This document shows positions 32,600-44,115 of a stretch of 64,000 bases of DNA, one piece after another. The translations under genes were made by a program, and so were the position numbers. Origin of the DNA: Microvelia longipes (taxonomy: Eukaryota > Arthropoda > Insecta > Hemiptera > Veliidae); assembly GCA_018340805.1 (NCBI GenBank), contig JACMZG010001911.1:52603153-52667152 (forward strand), written 5' to 3'. The first letter of the stretch is position 1. Every line of letters begins with the position of its first letter. The notes beneath the pieces are model-generated. The model was not told the origin of the DNA, searched no databases, and worked only from the letters and a program-made list of their open reading frames with translations.

Positions 32600-33990
32600 T
32601 CTAGGTTTATAGGAAAAGTATTGTGTTAGCAACGAAATCCAATGAAGATTATATCCAATGTTATTGTCAATCATATTAAAATAAAGATAGTACTTGTTCA
32701 ACATGCTAAACAAATCCTGTTCTTATTCAAATCTTAGTAATATGAAATAAAGAGTTAACTCGACAGCTTAGAACATGTAATAATGAATTGTTCAAAGTAT
32801 GAGGATAATAGAAACATAATGTTCCAAAGATTACATAAAACCAACCTACTTCAACCTTTCAATTACGCTACAATTATTTCAAGCCGGGATATTGTGGCAT
32901 ATCACATTATATTTCAGTTCATACTTAAATATATAAAAATATAACATTGATAATCTAATAAAACAATAAACATATTAAATACTTAGTAATTCTATTTAAT
33001 TAAACTACTTTATTTATCAATTAATTAATAAAAAATTATAAATAAATAACAAACATAATTATAATAAAAATAAATTTAAATGAATATAATTTTAGAAAAT
33101 AATTTAATTTTAAATAATTTAATATTTAAATAAAAATTAAAAAAAAAAATAAAATAAAATAATAATCATATAAATTTTTTGTAAATAGGTTAATACAGGT
33201 AAAACGATTAAAGAAAATTTTTAATAATAATCATGGCTGTATAGTCTACCGACTAATGCCAAAAAAAAAAAAAAAAAGAGTTAACTCGAAATATCTGTTT
33301 TACGTGATTTTAAAAACTCCTAGGTGAATTTTACAAAGTTGTTTCTCTATATGTGTGTTTGTGTGTGTGTGTATCGCTTATCATCGTTGATCGTTAAATA
33401 TTTATGCTAGAGAGTTGAATCTTGACACAAAAATTAATTTTTAAGTTTGGTTGTACTGTTACGACATTATTTTTTATGTCATTAACTGGGATTTATGACT
33501 CGGCAAAATTTTTGAAGTTGTATTTTACTAGGAGATTCGGCACACATGTAGTCACATATAAGACCAATATATGTGCTAAGTTTCATCTCAATATCATCGT
33601 TTGTTTATTTTTAACAAATGACTTCTAAGAGTTTTAAAATAAATGTAAGAAAGCGGAAAATAATTGAATTAAGGCAAAATTCCGTACAAGTATTATTGTA
33701 CAATTATACAAAATCCCTTAATGTATTAAATAAGTAAAGCTAGTTTCGTTTCAATACGGCAAGTATATCTATGGATTTTGTTGAATCATAATAGTTAAGG
33801 AGCATTAAACGAGGTCAGCGCCTAAATGGGTAACCGCTAGAAAATTAAAAAAATGTATTTACTATTTCAGAACAAGCGAAGAGAGTCCAAAGACGTGATA
33901 CAGTATAAATTTGGCAATTGTTATATTCTAAGTAAAAGCGAACCGATTATAATGTGTTGAGGTATAGTTCCGAGGTGTCCCGTACCCGAT
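32600..33990 (+). repeat. 1-kb interspersed repeat, copy 3, interrupted by a LINE fragment
   Basis: It begins TTATAGGAAAAGTATTGTG with AACGAAATCCAA, is split by the LINE at 32764-33276, and resumes with TGTGTGTGTGTATCGCTTATC, ATGCTAGAGAGTTGAA, CACAAAAATTAATTT and AAGTTTCATCTCAATATCATC. It ends at about 33990 with CGTACCCGAT. Confidence 0.65.
32764..33276 (+). mobile_element. 5'-truncated LINE with poly(A) and target duplication
   Basis: AGAGTTAACTCGA occurs at 32751-32763 and at 33277-33289. The insert opens in frame with SLEHVIMNCSKYEDNR, the C-terminal zinc-binding end of a LINE RT. It is open for 60 codons (32762-32944), then an AT-rich 3' UTR ends in about 17 A. Truncation at the 5' end, the poly(A) tail and the flanking duplication are the hallmarks of target-primed insertion. 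Confidence 0.85.
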
Positions 33991-35205
33991 TTTTAATTAT
34001 TTAGAACGCATCATAGAATAATTCATGATGCAGATCATATATTACATGTATTTGTGTAATATAATAAAACTATACGGTATGAAAGGTTATGATACATGTT
34101 ATAATATGGTATGATTTATTTTAAAACTAACACATAATGAGGCATGATTTCGCATACATTAGCAGCTAAATCAAAACACCAGATAACTGAGGCCCTGTAA
34201 ACGACATAATGACAAATCACTATTACCCAGCTAAACTAGTGCCGAGTATTAATAATTTACAGAGTAAAGATAATGTTTTTCAAACGATAGAGGGTGATTT
34301 TTTAGCCTTATACACAAAACTTAAAGAATAAAATATCAATTAAAAAAATCTCTACATAAATTAATTTTATCTTATAAAATGTAAAAAATTAATTTCATAA
34401 TATTATAAACAATAATATGATTTATTGTCAGTTTCTTTTATTGGAGTAATTAAGTAAGTCTCTCCACTAATTATTATATTGTTAATATTTCTCTAAAATA
34501 GAGTCGATTTGCTACCAGCTAAAGGTTATTTTGGTGTTATCAATGCCAACAAACAAATAATTAAAAAGAAATGATAAAATCTATAACTAAGTTAAAAATA
34601 TAGCGTAAAAAGCAACAAAAAATCATGCCTAAAAAGTAATTATGATGAATTTTTCTCGCGATTATATTTTGTATCCTGAGTTTTTTATATGCTTGAATAA
34701 CTTCACCAAAATAGGATTTTATAAGTATTGAAAATTATTAAGTTCTTTTTCCTCCTAATCTCGATGTATCTACTATTTATAAATAACAAACCAAAGTATT
34801 ATGAACCTACAAATAAAGCAATAAGTTTTACTTCAGTCTAGGTCTAAAGGAAAATTACTTTTGTTATCAGTTAATTTTATTTATTCAAGCGAGATTAAAA
34901 TACTGTTAGTTGAATTAAAAGACCGCAGGGCCAAATTAACTATTGACAATCTGTGTGGCTTTGATTCGTTTCAGCACTTACGATGAGGGCTGAAACGAAT
35001 AAATGATATCACTATCATTTATTTGCATCAATCGTCCGCCTAAAAAGTACATGAATGTTGGCTCTAACTCCGTTAGAGCTAAGTACATATAAATATATAA
35101 GTTATAAGTTTGATATAAGTTATGGTTTACAGCGTGTGTGATTCTTCTTTCGTTCTTCCTTTGTTCTAAGTTTCAATCATACTAAAATCAATGCCGAAAC
35201 AACGG
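33991..35205. other. AT-rich sequence with compound hairpins
   Basis: ATTCGTTTCAGC (34964) is inverted at 34989-35000. Immediately after, AATAAATGATA faces TATCATTTATT. Otherwise nothing is recognised. Confidence 0.5.
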
Positions 35206-35209
35206 AAAA

Positions 35210-37410
35210 TTGAAAAAAATTAAGTTAATATTTCCAATGCTCCTAACAACATATTTTGAAAGCTAGGTACAATCAACTTCTTGCCTGAGTGACATTTATA
35301 AGAATCACTATGAGACCTAAGGGTTTAACACCACATTCTAGACGGACTATAAAGTCCAGTAAATTTATTGGACAACCCATGAATTAATTGTAATTAATAG
35401 TTTCAACTTCCTCTATCTCATGTACGTATCTTAGAGCCCAAATTCCACTTCCATAAAGAAAAACACTTTTGACAAGGCCATAAAAAAGTGCTATCCTGGT
35501 GTGCTATATAAAGATATAAAGTGCTTATATCTTTCCATCGATCAAAATGTTTAACATTTTGGTAAAAAAACATTGCTCCTAATAGAAGCAGAAATTTAAC
35601 AGATTTTTAGAAGCTATTATAATTTAATGGAGCTGCTATAAAATATTTACTAGTAGGTATTGGGTTGAGGAATAATTCATGAGCGTTTTTTTCAAATTTA
35701 AAAATAAACACAGAAATAAAATGCATGGGCAAAATGTTTTATGTTGTTTGAAAGATAATGTTTTGCTCTACAAGATAGTGCGTTTTGATTTTTTTTTTTT
35801 TTTATTTTTGTGTATTTTCAGATCATTAAAATGGAATGTCAAGTGGACAAAACTGAGCATTTTCGACACCATTTGCTTTTTGCATTTAATCGAGGTGTTA
35901 AGGTCGCCGAAGCTGTTCGTGAGATTTGTGCTTTGTATGGAGAAGGACCAATGCCTGAAAGCATTGCCCGCCGTTGGTTTTCACGCTTCAAAAATGGAAA
36001 TTTTGACCTCAAGGACGGATCACACACCGGTCGACCAATCCACGTCAAACGACAAGCGCCGAGTTTCTGAACCTTACCCATTGAGTGAAGGTGGTTCACC
36101 ACAGTTTTTTTATTGCAATCCATCTGCTCCGCCAATTCTCTGGTCGTTTAACGTGGATTTTCGGGAAGAAGATGATTCAATCGCTCTTCGTCGAACTCAA
36201 TTAGTCGACCGGTGTGTGATCCGTCCTTGAGGTCAAAAATCCCCATTTTTGAAGCGTGAAAACTAACGGCGGGCAATACTTTCAGGCATTGCTCCTTCTC
36301 CATACAAAGCACAAATCTCACGAACAGCTTCGGCGGCCTTAACACCTCGATTAAATGTAAAAAGCAAATGGTGTCGAAAATGCTCAGTTTTGTCCACTTG
36401 ACATTCCATTTTAATGATCTGAAAATACACAAAAATAAAAAAAAAAATACAAATCAAAACGCACAATCTTGTAGAGCAAAACATTCTCTTTCAAACAACA
36501 TAAAACATTTTGCCGATGCATTTTATTTCTGCGTGCATTTTTAAATTTGAAAAAAACGCTCATGAATTATTCCTCGACCCAATACTTCTAAGTTTTTACA
36601 TAACTCAATTTGATTTCTCCCTAATATATGTTTTTGACTTCTTTGTCTATCAGATCTACGAAATTGGATTATTTTGATCTTATCTGAGTTCAGGACTGAT
36701 TTGTACTTGTCACGATATTGTTTGAATATTTTCAATTTAAGATAAGTATCAGACCAAGAGTCACACAATATGACTTTGTCATCTGCCAGTTGTAACATGA
36801 TCACTTCCCTAAGTGAATTTACGGGTAGTCCCGGCAGCAATCCTCTATAAAAAAAAATAATAATTATATTATATAGGAAGAGCAAAAATAAAATTGAACT
36901 AATAGATACACCTAGACAACCAATAAGTAAATTCACCGTCCCATCGAACACAAAGTTTTGGAAAAATATAGAGATGCTGCCGATGTCTTATCACATTGCA
37001 ATCAGACCAAGCTCACAAAATTTTTCCCAACCAGTTTGATTGAGGGTCGCTCTCCTAATATCAACAAGGATTTCAATCAGACATCTTGATTTAATCTAGT
37101 ATTTAAACACAAAAGCCCATAGAGTGTAACGACTTGGTCACAACTACCAGGGCTGAACCCACATTCAAGCGGAGCCCTATGATATCAACCCAGGCAAGCA
37201 ATTATTGAGCTATTATAGCGGTGAGCAATTAAGTTAAAATATCAACTAAAAATGTATCATCAGCGTTACCACCTTTTGGAATAAGACATCCAAAGGTCCT
37301 CTCCCCAAGAGGGAGGAAGGTCTTCATATTCAAGAATATTATTAAAAACATTTAGGAGATAATATAAGCTAAGTTATCACCAACAAATGCTTTTTACTTC
37401 TCCTCGCAGG
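35210..37410 (-). pseudogene. LINE reverse transcriptase pseudogene, split by a mariner
   Basis: Right of the mariner the minus strand reads LPPSW and a KGG patch (about 37350-37280), and then LADDKVILCDSWSDTYLKLK with NSDKIKIIQFRRS (36951-36597), an RT with the YADD box changed to LADD. Left of the mariner (35657-35210) the same strand continues with SVFLYGSGIWALRYVHEIEE and LSNKFTGLYS-like sequence, the C-terminal part of such RTs. Stops and frameshifts are frequent, so it is an old copy. The clade is not determined. Confidence 0.72.
35660..36582. mobile_element. Palindromic mariner derivative (two 5' halves head to head)
   Basis: The ends are TTGGGTTGAGGAATAATTCA at 35660 and its near-exact inverse ending at 36582, each bordered by TA. 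Both arms (35660-36039 and 36200-36582) carry the start of a mariner transposase: MECQVDKTEHFRHHLLF, YGEG-MPESIARRWFSRFK and FDLKDGSHTGR. The 160-bp centre belongs to the minus-oriented half, which reaches LNHLLPENPR and LAEQMDCNKKTVVNHLHSMG. Thus only about 140 of roughly 345 codons exist, with no catalytic DDD region. Intact ends and TA borders suggest it could have moved as one unit. Confidence 0.9.
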
Positions 37411-38110
37411 TATAAGGGAAAGTAGTGAGCGGACAAGATACCGAAGGCCTCTTGGCCTTTAATTTTAGGCCAATTTAAAATTAAAATAAATTAAATTGAC
37501 TTATTTGAAGTAAATTCCACCAAGTAAACTTGGAAAAAGGTTGAGTGCTAAGACACGTCAGAACGGAAAGCGATTTAAATTAAAACATGTATATAGTTAA
37601 ATATTTATGAAATAAACCTAATACTTTTATTGCAAAAACTGTTTATTAATTATTCTATTTTAATAAATAAAAAATGAAATATTAAAATCATAAAATTTAA
37701 TTTCTACCACCCGAAATATATTTTTAAATGTTTTAAAGAATAATGTTTTGAATGATCAAGAAGCTTTATTGTTTAGAAAAAGGGCTTTAAATAAAAATTT
37801 AAAGAAAAACAATTTATACATAGGGAAAAGGGAAAATTTAATATTTAAAACTGAAGAACCAATATTGCTTATTTTAATTACCCATTGATAATCGAGGTAT
37901 TTAATTAAATTCAATTTAATAATTAACCACAGTGGCTATATTAAGCTCTTGAGTAATTTAATAAATTAATTTAATATTTTTAGAAGAGGGTAAAAACCGT
38001 ACTTTGTTATCTTAGGGTTTTATTAAAACATTTTTGATATTACTGTAGTAGAAATCTGTTTGAGGAAATTAAAAAATAATTATCTCCATAATGAAGGTAA
38101 ATATAAATGA
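37411..38110. other. AT-rich sequence without features
   Basis: Nothing recognisable. Confidence 0.5.
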
Positions 38111-38117
38111 TATAAAA

Positions 38118-38118
<1 letters not shown>

Positions 38119-38178
<60 letters not shown>

Positions 38179-38184
38179 TATATA

Positions 38185-38261
<77 letters not shown>

Positions 38262-38262
38262 C
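38119..38262. repeat. (AT)n microsatellite, left of the palindrome
   Basis: About 140 bp of AT steps. The Ile/Tyr-rich frames here are artefacts of the repeat. Confidence 0.95.
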
Positions 38263-39458
38263 AGGGTGTTTCATATAAAGTGTCCACCAGAAAAGGAGGT
38301 GATAGTACTCCTCAAAAGGAACAAAAAATGTCCCATAATATAAACCCCGATCTCCAACCGTTTTCCCAAAGGTCAAATTTAATATTTCAAAAAATATTTG
38401 ACCTCACATCATAAAATTGTTAATAGGGATTTAACTATTCAAGCTAGAAAGGCGAAATCAGTATCATTAGAAAGCTGAGTAAATTTCCTAAAGGACAAAC
38501 TACTAACTATGTCAAATATTTTGGAACTACTGCCCAAAACTTTTTGCATGAAACATGATTTTTTAAAAAAAAATAATTTTATGGAATTTTTGTAGTAGGG
38601 CATTAGAGGAAGTAAGAGATGAGCAAAAGTTCAGCCAAGAACGGAAAAAACTTCTCTTATGATTGCCCTTTAAGAAAAATTAAATATTTTTATACATTCA
38701 ATAGTCAAAATTTTAAGCCATTCTTCCTAGAAGTTGCAAAAACTGATATTTTTTGGCATTTTTGCATATGTCTACAATGTTAATTACATGGTACATAAAA
38801 TAATTAAAAATCTCAAAAGCAAGGGAAAAGAGTGGTTTTAGAGAAAAATGTGTAAGAATAAAATAGGTTTTTTTACCTTCTAGAGTCTAAAAATCGTATT
38901 ATTAAATTATTTCGAAAAATAAAATAACTTTATTAAAATAAACATTTATTTTCACTTTTATACGACAAAAATGATCAGTTTTTGCAACTTCTAGCAACAA
39001 TAGCTTACATTTTTGACTATTGAATGTATGAAAATATTTACATTTTCTTAAAGGTCAGTCATAAGAGAAGTTTTTTCCGATCTTGGCTGAACTTTTGCTC
39101 ATCTCTTACTTCCTCTAATGCCCTACTACAAAAATTCCATAAAATTAATTTTTTTAAAAAATCATGTTTCATGCAAAATTTTTGGCAGTAGTTCCAAAAT
39201 ATTTGACATGGTTAGTAGTTTGTCCTTTAGGAAATTTACTCAGCTTTCTAATGATACCAATTTCGCCTTTCTAGCTTGAATATTTAAATCTCTATAACAT
39301 TTTATGATGTGAGGCCAAATATTTTTTTGAAATATTAAATTTGACCTGTGTAGGAAAACGGTTTGGAGATCGGGTTTATATTATAGGACATTTTTTGTTC
39401 TTCTTTTGAGGAGTACTATCACCTCCTTTTCTGGTGGACACTTTATATGAAACACCCT
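38263..39458. mobile_element. Large foldback element, ~480-bp arms, inside an AT microsatellite
   Basis: The left end AGGGTGTTTCATATAAAG and the right end CTTTATATGAAACACCCT are exact inverses. Pairing continues through AGGAGGTGATAGTACTCCTC, CATGAAACATGATTTTTTAAA and GAGATGAGCAAAAGTTCAGCC to about 38720, with its partner starting near 38990. The loop of about 250 bp is AT-rich. There is no coding capacity. Both flanks are AT microsatellite, so the target was probably TA-rich. The superfamily is uncertain. Confidence 0.88.
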
Positions 39459-39475
39459 ATTATATAATATATATA

Positions 39476-39556
<81 letters not shown>

Positions 39557-39568
39557 TATATATATATA
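39459..39568. repeat. (AT)n microsatellite, right of the palindrome
   Basis: AT steps that mirror the left flank. Confidence 0.95.
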
Positions 39569-39689
39569 AAAATAATGTTTAATAAATGTAATAAAATTTA
39601 ATTTAATAAACTTTAATAAGTTAATGTAAATAAAACTTTTAGGAACATAGTAATTTATTAGAAATTCACTTAAATAATTATTTAAGATG

Positions 39690-40030
39690 AGGTTGTGTCC
39701 TATTAAATAACTATGCAATCATAGTGCAACTGATGTTAAGATAATATTAAATCTCTCGAATGTGCTACCTGCAAATGTTAAATTTCCACTTGATTCTATG
39801 GAATGTGTCATCCATAAATGTTATGGTCCTATTAAATCTCTCGAATGGCACAGTCGAGAGATTTAACAGGACCTTAAAAGGATCTTAATATTTGTGTGTG
39901 GCACACCACAGATATTAAAATCCAGTTGAATCTATTAAAAGTGCCACCTATAGATGTAAAGTTTGTTTTAAATCTCTCAAATGTGCAACCCACAGATATT
40001 AATTTCTGTTAATTCTGTCGAGTTAATATA
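39690..40030. repeat. Degenerate ~60-bp repeats with a 20-bp hairpin
   Basis: TTAAATCTCTCGAATGTGC and related phrases (CACAGATATTAA, GTGCCACCTA) recur several times between 39745 and 40020. At 39825-39873 GGTCCTATTAAATCTCTCGA faces its inverse across 9 bp with a single mismatch. The region begins with AAGATGAGGTTGTGTCC, also found at 22110. Confidence 0.65.
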
Positions 40031-41040
40031 CCATATAATTTCATTTATTTATTTTGATGTTTATTTATTTATTTTTTATTTATTTAACTTGATGTTTTAA
40101 CCCCATAAATTGATTGACTTAATCGTCTTAGAAATGTACTTGAAATGTTTATGATGATACAGAACCATAAATGTATACAGAAACTTGTGTAAACCTCGTA
40201 ATATTGACTATTATCTAAAATATGACCCCTCTTTAACGTCTATTATAAAATATGACTATATTAATGGATATATTGATCCAAATACATGCAACAACAAAGT
40301 GCGAATTCTAGTAACATCTAATAATTGAATAAATGTATAAGTCAAACCTAAAGCAATCATAATATATCAGCTGTGACATCGCAGCCATGCCTAACGGAAT
40401 TAAATATACAGGTAATCTTTCAACAAAAGTTCAAGCAACCGACACTAACTGAATGGACCGGTCAGTATGTCAGAGTCTAGGCTAACATAGCCTTGACTAT
40501 GGCAGGACATACAACATAACTCATCCTACTGACATATACTTCCTACATCCTATGCATAGTAACACACCGTAACATTAACCTAACTATTAATTTAATTTAA
40601 TGCTTGCAAAATTAGCATATTTGGAATATTTTAGTATAATTTATCTACATAAGCTTTTCAGTAGAAGCCCTTCATACTTGTTTAAAGTATTGTATTAATG
40701 ATAAATATTTTGCGACAAAAGACTATACTGACTTCAGCAAAGCTCAGGACAACGTTTATCCTCTTGTCTCATAAGATTTGTTTAAAGCAAAAATAGTATT
40801 ACACCTATACTTATTATAACATGGCTACAGTTATGTTAACTTTTCCAACTACTGTGGGTGTATAAGAAATCTAATATGTTTACACTAAAATTGCGAATCT
40901 AAGATTAGAATCCAGATATGGCAAATTAAATAAAACAAAGATGAAGAGATATAAGAATTGCAAAATAAATTGATAAAACACAATGAATAAAAACAGAACA
41001 GTTTTTGTCTCTCCACACATTATTATATTTATATAAAAGA
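40031..41040. other. AT-rich sequence without features
   Basis: TTTATT runs near 40040-40085; otherwise nothing recognised. Confidence 0.5.
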
Positions 41041-41074
41041 GCCGGCTTTCAACCGTTAACGGTCATCATCAGTG
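41041..41074 (-). other. CTGAWGA-hairpin-GAAA motif, copy 2
   Basis: The minus strand reads CACTGATGATGACCGTTAAC then GGTTGAAAGCCGGC. A 5-bp stem GACCG/CGGTT with a TTAA loop separates CTGATGA from GAAA, with one unpaired T. Confidence 0.45.
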
Positions 41075-42953
41075 CCTACATGACAAACAATTGAACAATT
41101 AATAAAATGAAAAAAATAGAGTAAAATGTAAAAAATAAAATAAAAAAATTCAATAAACAAAGAAATCTAAAATAAACGTGACAATAAGGTGTCAAAGAAA
41201 AAAAAATAAACAACATAAGATATAACATAAGATTAGATTAGGCTTCGATGCCACTGCCTCCCCAGTAACGAGTTTTAGTGATGTTTTTTTTTTAAAAAAG
41301 AAATCGCTAATGAGACGGCTCGTTGTAAGTAAGGTGGCGCTCGGGAGGATGTCCGAAATCCGTTTTAGAGGTCTCTAAAATAACGAAAAAATACAATGTG
41401 AAACTTTATATATATCCTCAGAACCAAATATATCCAAAAAGAAAAACGAGCCTCGGGATTTAAAAATTATGGTTTCTTCAAGTTGACCTCAGAAACCAAC
41501 TTGATTGTCCAGGGAGTAAAAGCTCGCTTTTTTATCTTGGTATGAGAATTACTACTTTGCTTCAACAGAAAAAATCTATTTCACACATATATACAAAAAA
41601 TATACTTGATTTATCCCAGAACAATTATTTTATGGTTTAAAATTAATAATTAAAATAATACTAATGAAATATTATTATTTTACCAATTGCAATGAACAAT
41701 TTATAAGTTGACAAATTTTGGCTGGGCGCGTCACGCTCTTCACGCCAATCAAGAAGATTTAATGAAACATCAAGATAAAAAATTTCCATGAAATACCGGA
41801 AACTGATATATTCATCTTATGAAAGGTACCATAGAAGGATACCTGGTGGCTGAGCAACCATATATTTATAAATCATTATTATTATAAATTAATTACACAG
41901 TGTCAGATAGGTTAGATATACAAAATAGATATCCTTTTTATTTGTCATATTGAACTTAATTTCATATACTAATTACTTTATAATTTTGATTTGTCTTTTT
42001 TATAAAAAAAAAGACATAAAAAGACAAAAAAATTTTTTGTCTTTTTTTTAATGTTAAAAAATTTAAATACATGAATTTTTTAATAGAGGAAAAGATTTTA
42101 ATAAAATAATGATAAATATTTTTATTGATTTTTTATCAACATTTATTAGTTTTTGTCACACTTAAGTTTGTTTTCTTTTTATAATAAGTGTTAACATTTA
42201 AACAAAAATTAACAAACTAAAAAAAAAATAAATAAAAGAATGAAATAATAAATACTTAAAAATAAAAATATGTTAAATAATAAATAGGTCCAAGCTTTCT
42301 TACTTTATAAAATTTGTAAATCTGCTTAAATTGGCAACTCATTTGTATGAGACCAATAGAGTCTCGGAAAAAATATTGTATAAAAAAATAAAATAATTAC
42401 GCAGTGTCGAACATTTACTCCTATATAAAACTCATAAAAGAAACCAAAATAATCTAACCAATACGTTTTCTTTTTAATTTAACTCACACGAGAAAATAAA
42501 GAAGTAAAAAGTTAAAGAGTTTTTGTTGGTTTTGAGAAATTTGAAGGAAGGCACATGATTGGCAGACGATGTAAAGGGAAAGCACACGTACAAATTTCCT
42601 TTACCTAATTTTTCTTTTTATTTTAAAACTGCTACAATTTTCTTTTCCTTTCCTCATTGTTACAGAAGGTATAATCATTTTCTTTTATTTAACTGTGTTA
42701 TGATGCTTTACTTCGTAACCTTTGTATTTATTTTACAACCAGAGTTTTTTCTTTTGCTTTTAGTTTGTTAAACTTTGTCTTACTTTTAATTTTCTTTATT
42801 TTATATTAAGTTAAATATAAAATGAGGTAAAGTATCTCGGTACTTTCCGGACAGCACTCGCTTTGCTAATGCTCAGAATAACATTTTTACCCAAAGCTTA
42901 AGGCATTACTTCGGTCATTCTACGCTCGAGCCTAGAATAAAACAGTGAATCAA
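41075..42953. other. AT-rich sequence without genes
   Basis: A self-complementary GTCTTTTT / AAAAAGAC cluster lies at about 41993-42050. The 70-residue frame near 42.6 kb is Phe-rich and matches nothing. Confidence 0.5.
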
Positions 42954-43263
42954 TATCTCATTAACATTTATGATGTTGTATCTTGAGGTCAATTAGGATA
43001 TCTATTACTGTATCTCATTAATATTTAGGATGTTGTATCTTGAGGTCAATTAGGATATCTATTGCTGTATCTCATTAATATTTAGGATGTTGTATCTTGA
43101 GGTCAATTAGGATATCTATAACTGTATCTCATTAATATTTTGGATGTTGTATCATGAGGTCAATTAGGATGTCTATTACTGTATCTCATTAATATTTAGG
43201 ATGTTGTATCTTGAGGTCAATTAGGATATCTATTACTGTAGAAATAGTTATCCTAATTGACCT
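42954..43263. repeat. Five tandem 57-bp units ending in a hairpin
   Basis: Units start at 42954, 43011, 43068, 43125 and 43182 (TATCTCATTAATATTTAGGA, then TGTTGTATCTTGAGGTCAAT and so on). They differ at few bases. The last unit end AGGTCAATTAGGATA is followed by its inverse TATCCTAATTGACCT, making a hairpin at 43214-43263. Confidence 0.93.
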
Positions 43264-43879
43264 GAAGCTAATTTAATTAACTAATACGGAAAATAATTTT
43301 ACATGATCATGATTGCATTAACCAAGTTAGGCCTGCGGTTATACTCCTCAGCTTAGTTTTGATTATAATTCTTTTAATCTGTATTAATAGAAAGGCTGTT
43401 TTAATGAATAAACAAAATCGGTTCGGATTTTAAAATTGAAAAATGTACGTTGCCTTTACACCTGCGATGGGTGAAGAAAAAAATGATCAAATTTGACGAC
43501 TGTTTTTTGATAATGGCATTTTATTATTTCCCCTGCTTTTTTTATTGATTTTATAATGTACCTAAATCTATAGATTAAACACACTTAAGTTATGACTCAT
43601 GAATTAACCCTTAAGTACTAATTAGTTCAACCACTTAAAATCTCTACTAAGTTTACAGAAGATTTAATCTCGAGCTAACCTTTTCTATGAGATTTTGGCT
43701 CTATAAATGGTCAAAAAAAAAGACGATGAAACACTAAAAGAAAAAGACAAGAAGAAAAAGAGTTATCATATTACTTCGCCCTCCAGTAAAATAACTGATC
43801 AAAAAAGATGTTTCCACAATCCTGATGGTTTGTTTCCAACAAACCATTTATAAATATGTAACTACTTTGGAAAAGTTTC
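43264..43879. other. AT-rich sequence without features
   Basis: Nothing recognisable. Confidence 0.5.
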
Positions 43880-44115
43880 AGTACGCGTAGAAAAGAGCTA
43901 TGTAATTAATTAAAAAATTGTTGTGATTTATATAAAAATAATAAGAGTGAAAATAACTTGAGCCGTTTCTATTTCAAGTTATACATCATGTTTAGTTTCA
44001 AAACGACAAGTACATCCATTATTTAACTTATCGACATGTGTATGTATATTCTGAGGTTGAGTGAAGCGAATCCGATGTAATGAGTCAGAGTTACGAGGTA
44101 CCCCGTACCCGATTT
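43880..44115 (+). repeat. 1-kb interspersed repeat, copy 4 (3' part)
   Basis: It contains TAGTTTCAAAACGACAAGTA, GAAGCGAATCCGATGTAATGAG and GAGGTACCCCGTACCCGATTT, the 3' landmarks of the family. Confidence 0.7.

Noticed and set aside
35839..36135. A separate antisense gene in the mariner region
   Set aside because: Its first part is the minus-oriented transposase N-terminal half, and the rest is the reverse of the plus arm.
38091..38414. 107-residue frame rich in Ile and Tyr, and the similar frames at 39521-39718 and 56263-56502
   Set aside because: These are AT microsatellites running into element ends.
41041..41074. A true hammerhead ribozyme
   Set aside because: CTGATGA and GAAA are in order, but an extra base precedes the stem and I cannot identify the paired outer stems and cleavage site. 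Kept only as a motif resemblance.
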